Below are positions 26,082 through 34,793 of a DNA stretch of 64,000 nucleotides, in pieces. The DNA is from an uncultured Treponema sp. (GTDB taxonomy: Bacteria; Spirochaetota; Spirochaetia; Treponematales; Treponemataceae). Numbering within the stretch: position 1 is the stretch's first letter; each line of letters starts with the position of its first letter. The translations under genes and the position numbers were made by a program. A model generated the notes under the pieces. It saw only the letters and a program-made list of their open reading frames with translations. It was not told the DNA's origin and ran no database searches. The stretch is from assembly GCA_900317625.1 (NCBI GenBank), contig ONHK01000009.1:1-64000 (forward strand), given 5' to 3'.

Positions 26082-27010
26082 TTTGCATTCTCCGAATTTG
26101 TAGAATTCTTACCGTCAAGAAGTTCCTGCGCCTGCATGGCTTTTCTTTTAAGCTCAAGGATAAATTCATCGCTCTGGCGCTTTGCCTCAGATTCCTGCAT
26201 CTGATGCTCATCAAGTTTTGCCTTTAATGTTGAATTTTCTTCCGTAAGTTCCTGGACTTTTTTTTCAAGTTCTGAAGCGTTTTTCTGCAAATCAAGGATT
26301 CTTCGCCTTACCTCGCCGGAATTTTCCGCGCCCGCATATTTCAGCTGACGTTCATATTCCTCTTTTGCCGCAAGATATTCTTCCCCGGTTTCCTTTAAAA
26401 GATAAAGCAACTTTTCTTCCCGGAAACTCTGGGCAATTGTATCAATCCTAAAACGGGCGGCAGGAGCTTTAGCGTCATCAGGATAATCGTTCACAACTGT
26501 TTCATAAAGAATCTTCGCCTCGTCATAGTTGTATCCGGCAAAAAATGACTCGGCAATCCAGTAAAGCGCGGAGGCATACATCTCGTGGTCGCTGTACTGA
26601 TGGCAAAAATCGCTGAGAACTAGAATCGAATTTTCATATTCGCCCATAAAAAAAAGCGCACGTCCTTTGTGGTAAAGAACATAAGAAGAATATGGGCTAT
26701 CCGAAAAATTTCTTAGATAAAGCTCGCAATCCTGGAAAGCATTTTTATATTCACCGGCATACATTTCCGCGGCAATCAGCATATACCAAGTTTCCGCGTT
26801 GTTATTTTCATCGTAGGAAACTGCCTTCCGCAACTGAAATATTGAAGACATCCATTCGCCCGCGCTAAAAGCCTTTGCCCCCTGAACAAACGCAACAGAG
26901 GCAACTCCAGAATTTGAGTTCTGGGCAAAAACCGGCGCAAAAACAGAAAGACAAAGCAAAAATGAAAACAGAAAATTCTTATTTCTTTTATTTTTGGACA
27001 AACCGAACAT
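26078..27010 (-). CDS. periplasmic TPR protein, BamD/YbgF-like
   Basis: The 310-residue protein has a signal peptide (about 1-29, cleaved after VFA), six or so TPR-like repeats (about 40-200, for example YAGEYKNAFQDCELYLRNF and YNYDEAKILYETVVNDYP) and a C-terminal coiled coil (about 215-300). This layout recalls outer-membrane assembly or Tol-Pal accessory proteins (BamD, YbgF/CpoB), though YbgF has the coiled coil first and there is no lipobox. GGGAG is 9 nt before the ATG. It sits 3 bp after rpe and overlaps the next gene. Confidence 0.7.
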   Translation of the reverse strand: MFGLSKNKRNKNFLFSFLLCLSVFAPVFAQNSNSGVASVAFVQGAKAFSAGEWMSSIFQLRKAVSYDENNNAETWYMLIAAEMYAGEYKNAFQDCELYLRNFSDSPYSSYVLYHKGRALFFMGEYENSILVLSDFCHQYSDHEMYASALYWIAESFFAGYNYDEAKILYETVVNDYPDDAKAPAARFRIDTIAQSFREEKLLYLLKETGEEYLAAKEEYERQLKYAGAENSGEVRRRILDLQKNASELEKKVQELTEENSTLKAKLDEHQMQESEAKRQSDEFILELKRKAMQAQELLDGKNSTNSENAK

Positions 27011-27013
27011 AAA

Positions 27014-27646
27014 CTATTTCTCCCATTTCAACTGACCGCTGAAAAAAGCCGATCCGGAAACAATAATATCCGCTCCGGCATCCGCAACAGTCTGCAAAGT
27101 TTCAGCATTTACGCCGCCATCAACAGAAATCTTAAAGCCAAGACCAAGTTCACTGCGGATTTTCACAAGCTCGCTGATTTTTTTAACACATGAAGGAATA
27201 AGTTTCTGTCCGCCGAAACCAGGATTTACAGTCATAACAAGAACAATGTCAACATACTCAAGCAACTCTTTTATTGCAGCTACAGGAGTTGAAGGCACGA
27301 TTGAAATTCCGGCTTTTTTGCCTAAATCATGGATTTTCTGTACAAGCCGATGAGAATGAACACAAGCCTCGTGGTGGAACGTAATCCAGTCCGCACCAGA
27401 CTCCGAAAAAGATTCAACCTGTTCTTCCGGATGCTCAACCATAAGATGAACATCAAAAGGCAACGACGAATATTTTCTGAGACATTTTACAACCGGCTGG
27501 CCGTAAGAAATCTGCGGCACAAAACGACCGTCCATCACATCGATATGAACGGCAGAACCACCGTTTTTTTCCACAAGTCCAAGAGCATTTTTTAAGTCTG
27601 CCAAATCCGCACTGAGCAAAGATGGCGCAAGAATTCCATTTTTCAT
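27014..27646 (-). CDS. rpe: ribulose-phosphate 3-epimerase
   Basis: A 210-residue TIM barrel with the metal ligands of Rpe: HIDVMDGRFVP, the second His-x-His-like region (FHHEACVHS), MTVNPGFGGQ and SVDGGVN. It interconverts ribulose-5-phosphate and xylulose-5-phosphate in the pentose phosphate pathway. It is the first gene of a leftward run with three envelope proteins, an odd functional mix that presumably only shares a promoter. The promoter ends 8 nt before the ATG and no Shine-Dalgarno is present, so the mRNA is predicted to be leaderless. Confidence 0.95.
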   Translation of the reverse strand: MKNGILAPSLLSADLADLKNALGLVEKNGGSAVHIDVMDGRFVPQISYGQPVVKCLRKYSSLPFDVHLMVEHPEEQVESFSESGADWITFHHEACVHSHRLVQKIHDLGKKAGISIVPSTPVAAIKELLEYVDIVLVMTVNPGFGGQKLIPSCVKKISELVKIRSELGLGFKISVDGGVNAETLQTVADAGADIIVSGSAFFSGQLKWEK

Positions 27647-27654
27647 TGTATACT

Positions 27655-27683
27655 ATAATAGCACACAGAAGAACGACTTGCAA
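27655..27683 (-). promoter_or_regulatory. promoter of rpe, leaderless or nearly so
   Basis: TTGCAA at 27683-27678, a 17-nt spacer and TATTAT at 27660-27655 on the minus strand. Only 8 nt separate the -10 from the ATG at 27646, so the leader is 0-2 nt. Confidence 0.7.
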
Positions 27684-27699
27684 CGAAGCGAGCTCCAAT

Positions 27700-27990
27700 T
27701 ATAAAAAAATTACAAATCAGAAAATCGGGCGCAAAGATTCCTTTAAGCGGCAGATTCCACCGAACCCCTAATTTTTTCAGAGAACCGCACTTCCATAGCC
27801 CGCTAACGCTCGGTCTTTTTTCCAGAGCCGTTGCGACTCTGGAAAAAATCCTTTTGTTCGCTTTGCGAACAAAACCATTCCAGCACGGCGCAGGGGGCGT
27901 TGCGGGGAACTCCCCGCACGGTGGGTAGACGAAAAAGTTGAGCATTGCGAAACATTTTGAGGCGTAGGGCGGTTGTCCGCCCAAAAAGAA
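27700..27990. repeat. GC-rich palindromic intergenic element (R2)
   Basis: This fills most of the 478-bp gap between rpe and the rightward TPR gene; the rest of the gap is promoters. It contains hairpins such as CAGAGCCGTTGCGACTCTG, TTCGCTTTGCGAA and GGGGAACTCCCC, and read leftward ends in a TTTGCGCCC motif shared with the element at 61485-61640. A 113-codon open frame across it (27643-27984, minus) is composed of repeat sequence and overlaps the rpe promoter, so I do not call it a gene. Confidence 0.65.
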
Positions 27991-28018
27991 AAAAATTGAA
28001 AATTCTGCAAAATATATC

Positions 28019-28047
28019 TTGACAGATAAGCAATTTGCCTGTATAAA
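28019..28047 (+). promoter_or_regulatory. consensus sigma70-like promoter (distal) of the TPR-greA transcript
   Basis: A perfect TTGACA at 28019-28024, a 17-nt spacer and TATAAA at 28042-28047. Transcription would start near 28054, giving a leader of about 70 nt that contains the second promoter. Confidence 0.75.
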
Positions 28048-28082
28048 CTATAGCTCATTTTTAGTAAAAATTAACATTTCCA

Positions 28083-28110
28083 TTGACTAAATTCCCCGTT
28101 CTGATATAAT
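28083..28110 (+). promoter_or_regulatory. proximal promoter of the TPR-greA transcript
   Basis: TTGACT at 28083-28088, a 16-nt spacer and TATAAT at 28105-28110. The predicted start near 28117 leaves a leader of only about 8 nt before ATG 28125, without a Shine-Dalgarno. Confidence 0.7.
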
Positions 28111-28124
28111 TAAACTTACCGCTT

Positions 28125-29054
28125 ATGGATATTCAAACTGAAAGAGGATTAAAAGAAGCATTCGCTTTCCTTGAAGCCGGGAATCCTGAAGAAGCCAGCA
28201 AAATTGTACAAAACAGTTTTCTTTATGATTCCATCAGTCCGGAACTGATTTTTACATCAAACTGCTGCAACCGATGGATTGACTACATAAGAAATGTGAT
28301 GTTTCAGGAAGATCCTATGGAGCGCGGAGAATCGCTTCTTGCTGAATGGAAAAATTTTCTTTGCTATGTAAAAGCTCAGGATTTTGTCTATCAGCCTACA
28401 GTTTATGCTATATGCCGTGGTGTTTTTTCGCTTGCGCTACAGAATTTCAACCGTCTTTTGAACGAGAAGGATCCTGTGATAAAAGCTGATGTCCTTAGAA
28501 AAATGGGGCTTTGCTATAAAAAGCTGGGCGAATTTGAAAATGCGAAAATGTGCCTTACGCAGGCGAACACGCTTCATCAGGGGCAGGCGGCGGTTCTTGC
28601 GGATTTGGCGGACTGCTACGCTTTGTGCGGTGAAGACAAGTATGCGAAAGTTCTTTTTAGGGAGGCGTTTTTTATTGACCCTAAAAAAATTGACCTTGAG
28701 TATCTGGATTCTCCGCTGATAAACAGGCTTGCGGAAAAAACAGAGGAACAGGGTTACTCAGGCGAGATTCTGAACGCCTGGATTCCGGTTTACGGTGTTC
28801 TATGGGGAGTTTTTTCTATTAGAAGGAACCTTAAGCCCCAGGAAGTCGCAAGGCTTAGGCAAGAAATTTATGCCATGGAAAACGAGCACAAAGATCCTTC
28901 AAGGGATTCGGAGTTTCTGGTTCCACGGCTGATAAATAAATATTTTTGGCTTATTGATTATTGCCAGACCGTCAATGACACAAGGCTTATCAATGAGATT
29001 TTACTGAAAATAAAAATTCTGGACACTGAAATATACAAAATGTATGTAAAGTAA
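28125..29054 (+). CDS. cytoplasmic TPR protein, hypothetical
   Basis: The 309-residue protein has no signal peptide or membrane segment. The middle (about 115-195) carries two or three TPR units, including ADVLRKMGLCYKKLGEFENA and VLADLADCYALCGEDKYAKV; the rest is helical. Two tandem promoters lie upstream and the greA-type gene follows after 79 bp, so it may be the first gene of that transcript. TPRs suggest a protein-interaction role; nothing identifies its partner, although a link to the downstream elongation factor is plausible from position alone. Confidence 0.75.
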   Translation: MDIQTERGLKEAFAFLEAGNPEEASKIVQNSFLYDSISPELIFTSNCCNRWIDYIRNVMFQEDPMERGESLLAEWKNFLCYVKAQDFVYQPTVYAICRGVFSLALQNFNRLLNEKDPVIKADVLRKMGLCYKKLGEFENAKMCLTQANTLHQGQAAVLADLADCYALCGEDKYAKVLFREAFFIDPKKIDLEYLDSPLINRLAEKTEEQGYSGEILNAWIPVYGVLWGVFSIRRNLKPQEVARLRQEIYAMENEHKDPSRDSEFLVPRLINKYFWLIDYCQTVNDTRLINEILLKIKILDTEIYKMYVK

Positions 29055-29133
29055 CAGAAAGGGCAAGAGTTTATAAATAAGACAGTCTTAAATCATATTC
29101 AAAGATTGACTTTAATAAAAAAGGGGTTTTTTT

Positions 29134-31947
29134 ATGGCAGAACTTATCAATTCCGTACAGGAAATGCTAAAAGAAGAGACTTGGACACGTGCCGCAATTT
29201 CAAATTACACAAAAGAAAAACTTGTTGAACTTTCGGGAATAATTGAAAAGGCTCGTGCGGAAGGCTGTCTTGCTGAACTCAAGGAAATCTGTGATGAACA
29301 GCTTTCTCATTCACGCGAAAGCATTATTGCCCTTTACATCTCTGGAATGATTTCCTTGAAGGAAGGAATTCTTGACGAATCTTCTTTAAGGGAACTTGTA
29401 GACATTTTCCAGAAAAACCACAAGGAAAACGTTGTTGAATATATCTGCCAGACAATCATTGAAGAAGATGAAAACAATATTTTTGCGCTTAGAACCCTTG
29501 CAGAAGCATACCGCGCAGAAAACAAGGAAGAAGTCTGGGATTTCTACAAGAAAATTGTAAAGCTCGACTTTGAGGAAGCGGATCTCGCAAAAGCCCTCGG
29601 CGAGCACTTTGAGGCAACAGACGTTGAGACCGCGGTTGAATATTACAAAAAGGCGATTCTTAGATACACGAACGCAAAAAATATCAATGCAATCAAGGAA
29701 TTATGGACAAAACTTATTGAACTTATCCCGGAAGAAGTTGATTTCTTTCAGCTTGTAAAACGAAAGATTGCAAAAACTCTTGGCGAGGACAAAACTGCTG
29801 TCCTTCTTCAGGAACTTTACACAAAATATAAGTCAATGGCTCCAAATGAACCAAAATACTGGGACATTGCAATCGGACTTTTAAAGGAAATCCTTCACAT
29901 TGACAACAATGATGTGTGGGCACGCCGCGAGCTTGTTGACTGCTACAAGAATAAATACGAGGGACACAGTCATCTTGACGACTACATCCGCTCTTCAGAT
30001 TTGACTGCGAACTACAGAAATGTTTTCGAGGCGATAAACGACTTTGAAAAGCATATCGCATTTGATGAAAAAAGCTACGTTTTCCATAAGTCATGGGGCG
30101 TTGGCCAGATTGGAAAAGTAAGCGATGACAAACTTTTTATCTGGTTCGGAAAAACTGCGCCTTCTAAGAAAGACCCAAGAAAAAAGACAAAAGTTTATGA
30201 TACAATGTCATTGAAGATGGCTGTAAGCGCGCTTACTCCACTTGCAAACGACCATATCTGGGTTCTTAAGGCAAAGAAAGCTGTTGAAGTTTTGAATGAA
30301 AACGGAGTTCCTGTCCTTGACGGAAAAACAGGAAAAGTTCTTACAGTTCCTTTAAAAGAAAAAGTAAAGGATGACAAGGCTTGGACATTAAAGACAATCA
30401 TTAAAAGTTTTGGAAACAGCTGCGACTTCAAAAAAATCAAGGCGGAACTTGTTCCTTCTGTTCTTACACCGGGCGAATGGACTTCATGGAATTCTTCTGC
30501 AAAGCGAATTCTTGAGACAGACTCTTCTTTCGGCGTAAATCCAAACAATATTTCAGAATACACAATTGTGAACGATATTACTCCAGAACAGAAACTTGCA
30601 AACGAATTCAAGGCGCAGAAGCAGTTCTTTGCCAGAATCGATATTCTTATGAAATATGTGAACAAGGAAGAAACTGACAAGTCAAATGATTTGTTCGCCG
30701 AAATGTTCAATTATTTTGTAGGTTATGTAAAAACTCTTGAATCAGAGGATATGTTCCCTAAAGTAAACGAGCAGATTCTTGCCTCTTACCTGGTTGTTCA
30801 GAATGTTTCTGCTCAAATCAAGGCAATTGCATACAAGCCATCTGTTACTTTCCAGGAAATTTATTCAAAAATCGAAGACCCGCGCGAAATGTATCTTATT
30901 TTGAAAGATACAAAAAATACAACTTTGCGCCACGACTTCCTTGCCAATATCAAGATGCTTCCAAACTGGGCTGACGAATATATCCGCCTGTTCCCTACAG
31001 TTCTTTCCGGAGAAATGATTACATATCTTTTGAATAACGGACAGGAAGAGAAGCTCCAGAATCTTGCAGTTACAGCTTTTGAAAATTGCCGCGACTACAG
31101 AAACGCAGTTCTTTACTTCTTTAAGGAATGTCAGGATGCAGAATGGTTCAAGAAGGCAAATATCCCTTATGAACGCCAGATTATTGCACTTGTTCAGCTT
31201 ATCCAGCTTGCATACCGCGAAATCAACAACCATGTAAATTCAACAGAAAACAAGAAGATTATTGACAACTCAACAAATCTTCTGTTTGGAAAAGACAGAC
31301 TGTTTGACTATATGTTCTCTAACGATGAAGAGACAGTTAAGCGCATTTACACATTGATTGATGATGTTGAAGGAATGGAACCAAGCTGCAAGGCTCTTAT
31401 GAGAAACAAGATTCTTGAAAAATATCCGGACTTCAAATTCCATGTTACAGAGGAAAAATCTTCTGCACCAAAAGGTATGCTTGTTACAAGCGCAAAACTT
31501 GAGGAAAAGAAAGCATTGCTTGAAGACCTTCAGACTGTTCAGATTCCTCAGAATGCCGCAGAAATTGATGAGGCACGCGCAAAAGGAGACTTGAAGGAAA
31601 ACGCCGAATACAAAGCCGCAAAGGAACATCAGCATTATCTTAACACTCAGGTTGCAAAACTCACTTCTGAACTTAACCGTGCAGTTATCTTTGACCCGAC
31701 AACAATCACAACCGCAATTGTTTCATTTGCAACAGTTGTCACATTGCACAATAACAAAGAAGATAAAGATGAAACTTACACAGTTCTTGGACCATGGGAA
31801 TCAGATCCGGACAACGGAATCATTTCTTACATGGCACCGTTCGGAAACGCAATCATGAATGCAAAAGCTGGTGAAAACCTTAAATTCAATATCAACGAAT
31901 ACAGCTATGATTACACAGTAAAAGCAATCAAAGCTGCAAAAATCTAA
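29134..31947 (+). CDS. greA: GreA-type transcript cleavage factor with large N-terminal extension
   Basis: Only the last 150 or so of the 937 residues match ordinary GreA (about 158 residues): a coiled-coil with the tip motif ARAKGDLKENAEY, whose acidic residues hold Mg2+ in the polymerase secondary channel, and the C-terminal FKBP-like domain (TVLGPWESDPDNGIISY). GreA rescues backtracked polymerase by stimulating RNA cleavage. The first 300 residues are TPR-like helices. A segment near 308-370 (YVFHKSWGVGQIGKV...LFIWF) looks like the Tudor-like polymerase-interacting domain of CarD and Mfd; this is my inference. Long GreA proteins of this type are known in treponemes. AAGGGG lies 8 nt before the ATG and a strong terminator follows the stop. 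Confidence 0.9.
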   Translation: MAELINSVQEMLKEETWTRAAISNYTKEKLVELSGIIEKARAEGCLAELKEICDEQLSHSRESIIALYISGMISLKEGILDESSLRELVDIFQKNHKENVVEYICQTIIEEDENNIFALRTLAEAYRAENKEEVWDFYKKIVKLDFEEADLAKALGEHFEATDVETAVEYYKKAILRYTNAKNINAIKELWTKLIELIPEEVDFFQLVKRKIAKTLGEDKTAVLLQELYTKYKSMAPNEPKYWDIAIGLLKEILHIDNNDVWARRELVDCYKNKYEGHSHLDDYIRSSDLTANYRNVFEAINDFEKHIAFDEKSYVFHKSWGVGQIGKVSDDKLFIWFGKTAPSKKDPRKKTKVYDTMSLKMAVSALTPLANDHIWVLKAKKAVEVLNENGVPVLDGKTGKVLTVPLKEKVKDDKAWTLKTIIKSFGNSCDFKKIKAELVPSVLTPGEWTSWNSSAKRILETDSSFGVNPNNISEYTIVNDITPEQKLANEFKAQKQFFARIDILMKYVNKEETDKSNDLFAEMFNYFVGYVKTLESEDMFPKVNEQILASYLVVQNVSAQIKAIAYKPSVTFQEIYSKIEDPREMYLILKDTKNTTLRHDFLANIKMLPNWADEYIRLFPTVLSGEMITYLLNNGQEEKLQNLAVTAFENCRDYRNAVLYFFKECQDAEWFKKANIPYERQIIALVQLIQLAYREINNHVNSTENKKIIDNSTNLLFGKDRLFDYMFSNDEETVKRIYTLIDDVEGMEPSCKALMRNKILEKYPDFKFHVTEEKSSAPKGMLVTSAKLEEKKALLEDLQTVQIPQNAAEIDEARAKGDLKENAEYKAAKEHQHYLNTQVAKLTSELNRAVIFDPTTITTAIVSFATVVTLHNNKEDKDETYTVLGPWESDPDNGIISYMAPFGNAIMNAKAGENLKFNINEYSYDYTVKAIKAAKI

Positions 31948-31963
31948 TGATTAGCGGATAAAC

Positions 31964-32012
31964 AAAAATCCCCTGATTTTGGAAAAACAATTCAAAATCA
32001 GGGGATTTTTTT
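31964..32012. terminator. strong bidirectional intrinsic terminator between greA and tyrS
   Basis: A 17-bp perfect inverted repeat (AAAAATCCCCTGATTTT at 31964-31980 with its complement at 31994-32010) has a 13-nt loop, T residues on the right and A residues on the left, so it can end both convergent transcripts. Confidence 0.9.
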
Positions 32013-32075
32013 ATTGGTTCAATTTTTTTTCAATTCTTACAAATACAGAATTCTTTTTCAGCAGATTCTGGATTT

Positions 32076-33311
32076 CTATTCAACTTGCCCGATAAAATAC
32101 TTTTTCTTACCGCGGCGGATAATCAAAATCTGCCCCTCAATAGCCATTGATTTTGTAATCATCGCATTTTCATCAGTAAAAACCTCGCCATTTACAGTTA
32201 CAGCTTTTGCTCCGATAAATTCCCTGGCTTCTCGTCTTGACTGGGCAATTTTATTGTTCACAAGAAGATCAATCAGCGGCTCATCTTTTTCAAACTTGAA
32301 TGACGGAACTGATTTCATTCCAGACATAATATCTTTTGCAGAAAGACCTGAAAAATCACCGGCAAAAAGTTTCTGGCTTACGTTTACAGCGTTGTCGGCC
32401 TCTTCTTTTCCGTGAATATCTTTTACAACTTCCCATGCAAGCGTTTTCTGAGCGATTCTTGTTTCTGGATGAGCCTGCTGCTCGGCATAAATCTCTTCAA
32501 TCTTTTCTTTTGAGAGGAATGTGAAAACCTTAAGATATTCAAGAACTTTCGCGTCATCAGTGTTAATAAGATACTGATAAATTTCATACGCTGAAGTCTT
32601 GCTTTTATCAAGCCAAAGCGCATTTCCTTCTGATTTTCCGAATTTCTTTCCGGTCGAATCAAGAATCAGCGGCATTGTGAAAGCATAAGCGGTTTTATCA
32701 AGCATTTTTCGGATTAAATCAACGCCTGTTGTAATATTTCCCCACTGGTCGCTTCCGGCAACTTCCATTATACAGTTTTTTTCCTGATAAAGATGAACAA
32801 AATCATAGCCCTGCATAAGCATATAAGAAAATTCAGCATAAGTTATTCCGTTTTCAAGGCGGCGCTGAATAATATCTTTTCCAAGCATATAATTTACATT
32901 GATGTATTTACCAATATCGCGCAAAAAATTCAAGAATGAATAATCTTTCAGCCAATCGTAGTTGTCAACAAGCTCCGCATTTGGAACAAGCCTAGAAACC
33001 TGCGCCCGGATTCCTTCAATATTATGGTTCACAGCTTCTTCAGAAATAATTTCGCGCTCCGCAGTCGGGCGTGGATCGCCAATTCTTCCTGTTGCACCAC
33101 CGCAAAGAAGAACTGCGTGATGGCCTGCATTTGTAAGACGTTTTGCCATACACAAAGAAGAATAATGGCCAAGATGAAGACTGTCAGCAGTCGGGTCTGT
33201 TCCCCAATAAAAGCTGAATGGTTTTCCATCCAAAACTTTCTGCAATTCACTTTCTTCACCGGCAACATCTTTTATAAGGCCGCGCCATTTCAGATCTTCA
33301 AACAATGACAT
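32076..33311 (-). CDS. tyrS: tyrosyl-tRNA synthetase
   Basis: A 411-residue class I synthetase. The HIGH-equivalent is HLGHY (about 46-50) after TDPTADS, the tyrosine pocket includes QGYDF and GSDQWGNI, and the KMSKS loop reads KFGKSEGN (about 230). An S4 RNA-binding domain occupies the last 65 residues. It charges tRNA-Tyr. AGGA is 8 nt before the ATG. No T-box leader is seen in the short upstream region. It is convergent with greA, sharing one terminator, and divergent from a small barrel-like gene. Confidence 0.96.
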   Translation of the reverse strand: MSLFEDLKWRGLIKDVAGEESELQKVLDGKPFSFYWGTDPTADSLHLGHYSSLCMAKRLTNAGHHAVLLCGGATGRIGDPRPTAEREIISEEAVNHNIEGIRAQVSRLVPNAELVDNYDWLKDYSFLNFLRDIGKYINVNYMLGKDIIQRRLENGITYAEFSYMLMQGYDFVHLYQEKNCIMEVAGSDQWGNITTGVDLIRKMLDKTAYAFTMPLILDSTGKKFGKSEGNALWLDKSKTSAYEIYQYLINTDDAKVLEYLKVFTFLSKEKIEEIYAEQQAHPETRIAQKTLAWEVVKDIHGKEEADNAVNVSQKLFAGDFSGLSAKDIMSGMKSVPSFKFEKDEPLIDLLVNNKIAQSRREAREFIGAKAVTVNGEVFTDENAMITKSMAIEGQILIIRRGKKKYFIGQVE

Positions 33312-33347
33312 ATTTCCATTCCTATATAGTTTTTTTTGATAATCAAG

Positions 33348-33353
33348 TATAAT
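33348..33353 (+). promoter_or_regulatory. -10 element of the small beta-barrel gene
   Basis: A perfect TATAAT ends 15 nt before ATG 33369, giving a leader near 9 nt without a Shine-Dalgarno. The -35 is weak. This also rules out the in-frame TTG at 33336 as a start, because it would lie upstream of the transcript. Confidence 0.5.
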
Positions 33354-33368
33354 CGTTTACAGAAAATT

Positions 33369-33875
33369 ATGAAAGACACAAAGAGAAAAAGAAATTTAAT
33401 TTTTACAATAGGAATTTTGATTTTTGGCGCAAGGGCTTTTTCAATGGGAATCGGACCGCAGATTGACTTTACAACTGGAACAGATGAAAATGACGTGATT
33501 CTGCAGGCAGGAATTTCCTGTTCAATAAAAAACGACAATTTTCCGCTTGTATTTTCCGTTGCGACAGATTACGATTTTTCCGAAAATTCGTTCAACGCTT
33601 CCATTGCAGGCGATTACTGGCTTTTTAACCCGATGATTGGAAATTACTGTTCGTTTTTCGCGGGTTCAGGCGCCTGCATTGGCGGTTCATTTTTTGATGA
33701 TAAAGCGTTTTTCTGCGCCGCGCCGCGTTTTGTGCTTGGATTCAGCTGGATTTTTTATGACGGATTTCTTGAATATTTTGTTCAAGCCGCCGTTCAGCCG
33801 GAATGGAAAATCGGAGAAAACTCTGAGTTTAACCTGAAAATTCCATGCAATGCTGGAATCCGGCTGTATTTTTAA
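33369..33875 (+). CDS. small secreted beta-rich protein, hypothetical
   Basis: A 168-residue protein with a signal peptide (charged KDTKRKR, hydrophobic IFTIGILIFGARAFS) and a mature part of alternating strands with Gly and aromatic residues. It ends in aromatic-rich IRLYF, a terminal Phe typical of outer-membrane barrels. At this length it would be an 8-stranded barrel; the function is unknown. Its TAA overlaps the TAA of the convergent rlmJ gene (33872-33875), with no room for a terminator. Confidence 0.6.
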   Translation: MKDTKRKRNLIFTIGILIFGARAFSMGIGPQIDFTTGTDENDVILQAGISCSIKNDNFPLVFSVATDYDFSENSFNASIAGDYWLFNPMIGNYCSFFAGSGACIGGSFFDDKAFFCAAPRFVLGFSWIFYDGFLEYFVQAAVQPEWKIGENSEFNLKIPCNAGIRLYF

Positions 33876-34780
33876 AAAAGTTCAACTTTGAACGAGCCGT
33901 TTCCGTTTTTTCCAAGCAACCTGGAAAGATACGGTAAAACCGATTCAAGATGTTCCTTTAATCCCCAGCAAGGCTGAACTGCAAAAATTCCGCTTCCATA
34001 AAGCCGCGGTTTTTCGCTGCCTATGGAATCAGCAAGAGTTGTTTCAATATGGCTGTCTTCAGTGTCAACCAAAAGCTGTGCATCAAGAATTTCTGTGTGG
34101 CTATCACGATTTTTCGCAGAAGAAAGAATAAACTGCTTCATATTTTCAATTTCTTCTGATTTATTTGCCAAAAGCGGATACCAGAGCAAAATTGTGGCTG
34201 CGTTCCATTTTTTGTGCGCCTCGGAAAGAAGTTCGGCGGCGTTGGTGTAATCAGATTTTTCCTCGTAGCTTGGGTCGCAAAGAATCACACCGCGTTTTAT
34301 TGCCGGCGGAATATTTTTTTTCAGAATGTTCCAGCCTGAATCATTTAGAACATTTACAAAACAAGATGGCTTTAAAAAATCAATATTTTTTTTGAGCGAT
34401 TCAAATTCAGTCTTGTGAAGTTCCGTTAAATTTATGAATGAACCTTTTTTTGAAAAAGAAATTTCAAACGCCGGACTGCCTGGATAAAATCCCTGTTTTA
34501 AGGAATTTTCCACAAAATCTATATACGAAAAAAGCCCAGTTGGAATTTCTGACGGATTTTTTTTGCAATCAGAAAGAAGTTTTTCTATTCCGAGCTTAGC
34601 TTCTCCGGTTTTCAACGCATTTTCATTTTTCAGATTATAAAGCCCGGAACCTGCGTGCGTGTCAAAAAACGAATACGGCTTTTCCTTTTTGTTTAGATAT
34701 TCAAGAACATAAAGCAACGAAATGTGTTTTAAAATATCAGCGTGGTTTCCTGCATGAAAACTGTGTAAATACGAAAGCAT
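33872..34780 (-). CDS. rlmJ: 23S rRNA (adenine2030-N6)-methyltransferase RlmJ
   Basis: The 302-residue protein opens with MLSYLHSFHAGNHADILKH, which is diagnostic of RlmJ (YhiR/ComJ). DTHAGSGLY is the S-adenosylmethionine-binding motif I and DPSYEEKSDY is the catalytic N6-adenine motif. It methylates A2030 of 23S rRNA in E. coli; a DNA-uptake role has also been ascribed to relatives. GTGGAG lies 5 nt before the ATG. It follows nadE by 13 bp and is probably the last gene of that leftward run. Confidence 0.92.
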   Translation of the reverse strand: MLSYLHSFHAGNHADILKHISLLYVLEYLNKKEKPYSFFDTHAGSGLYNLKNENALKTGEAKLGIEKLLSDCKKNPSEIPTGLFSYIDFVENSLKQGFYPGSPAFEISFSKKGSFINLTELHKTEFESLKKNIDFLKPSCFVNVLNDSGWNILKKNIPPAIKRGVILCDPSYEEKSDYTNAAELLSEAHKKWNAATILLWYPLLANKSEEIENMKQFILSSAKNRDSHTEILDAQLLVDTEDSHIETTLADSIGSEKPRLYGSGIFAVQPCWGLKEHLESVLPYLSRLLGKNGNGSFKVELF

Positions 34781-34793
34781 TTTTTCTCCACAT

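Noticed and set aside
27643..27984. 113-codon minus-strand frame in the gap upstream of rpe
   Set aside because: It consists of the GC-rich repeat, overlaps the rpe promoter and start, and has no Shine-Dalgarno; such frames recur wherever the repeat occurs.
32076..33311. Atypical KMSKS loop (KFGKS) of tyrosyl-tRNA synthetase as a defect
   Set aside because: KFGKS is a normal variant in this enzyme family; all other motifs are intact.
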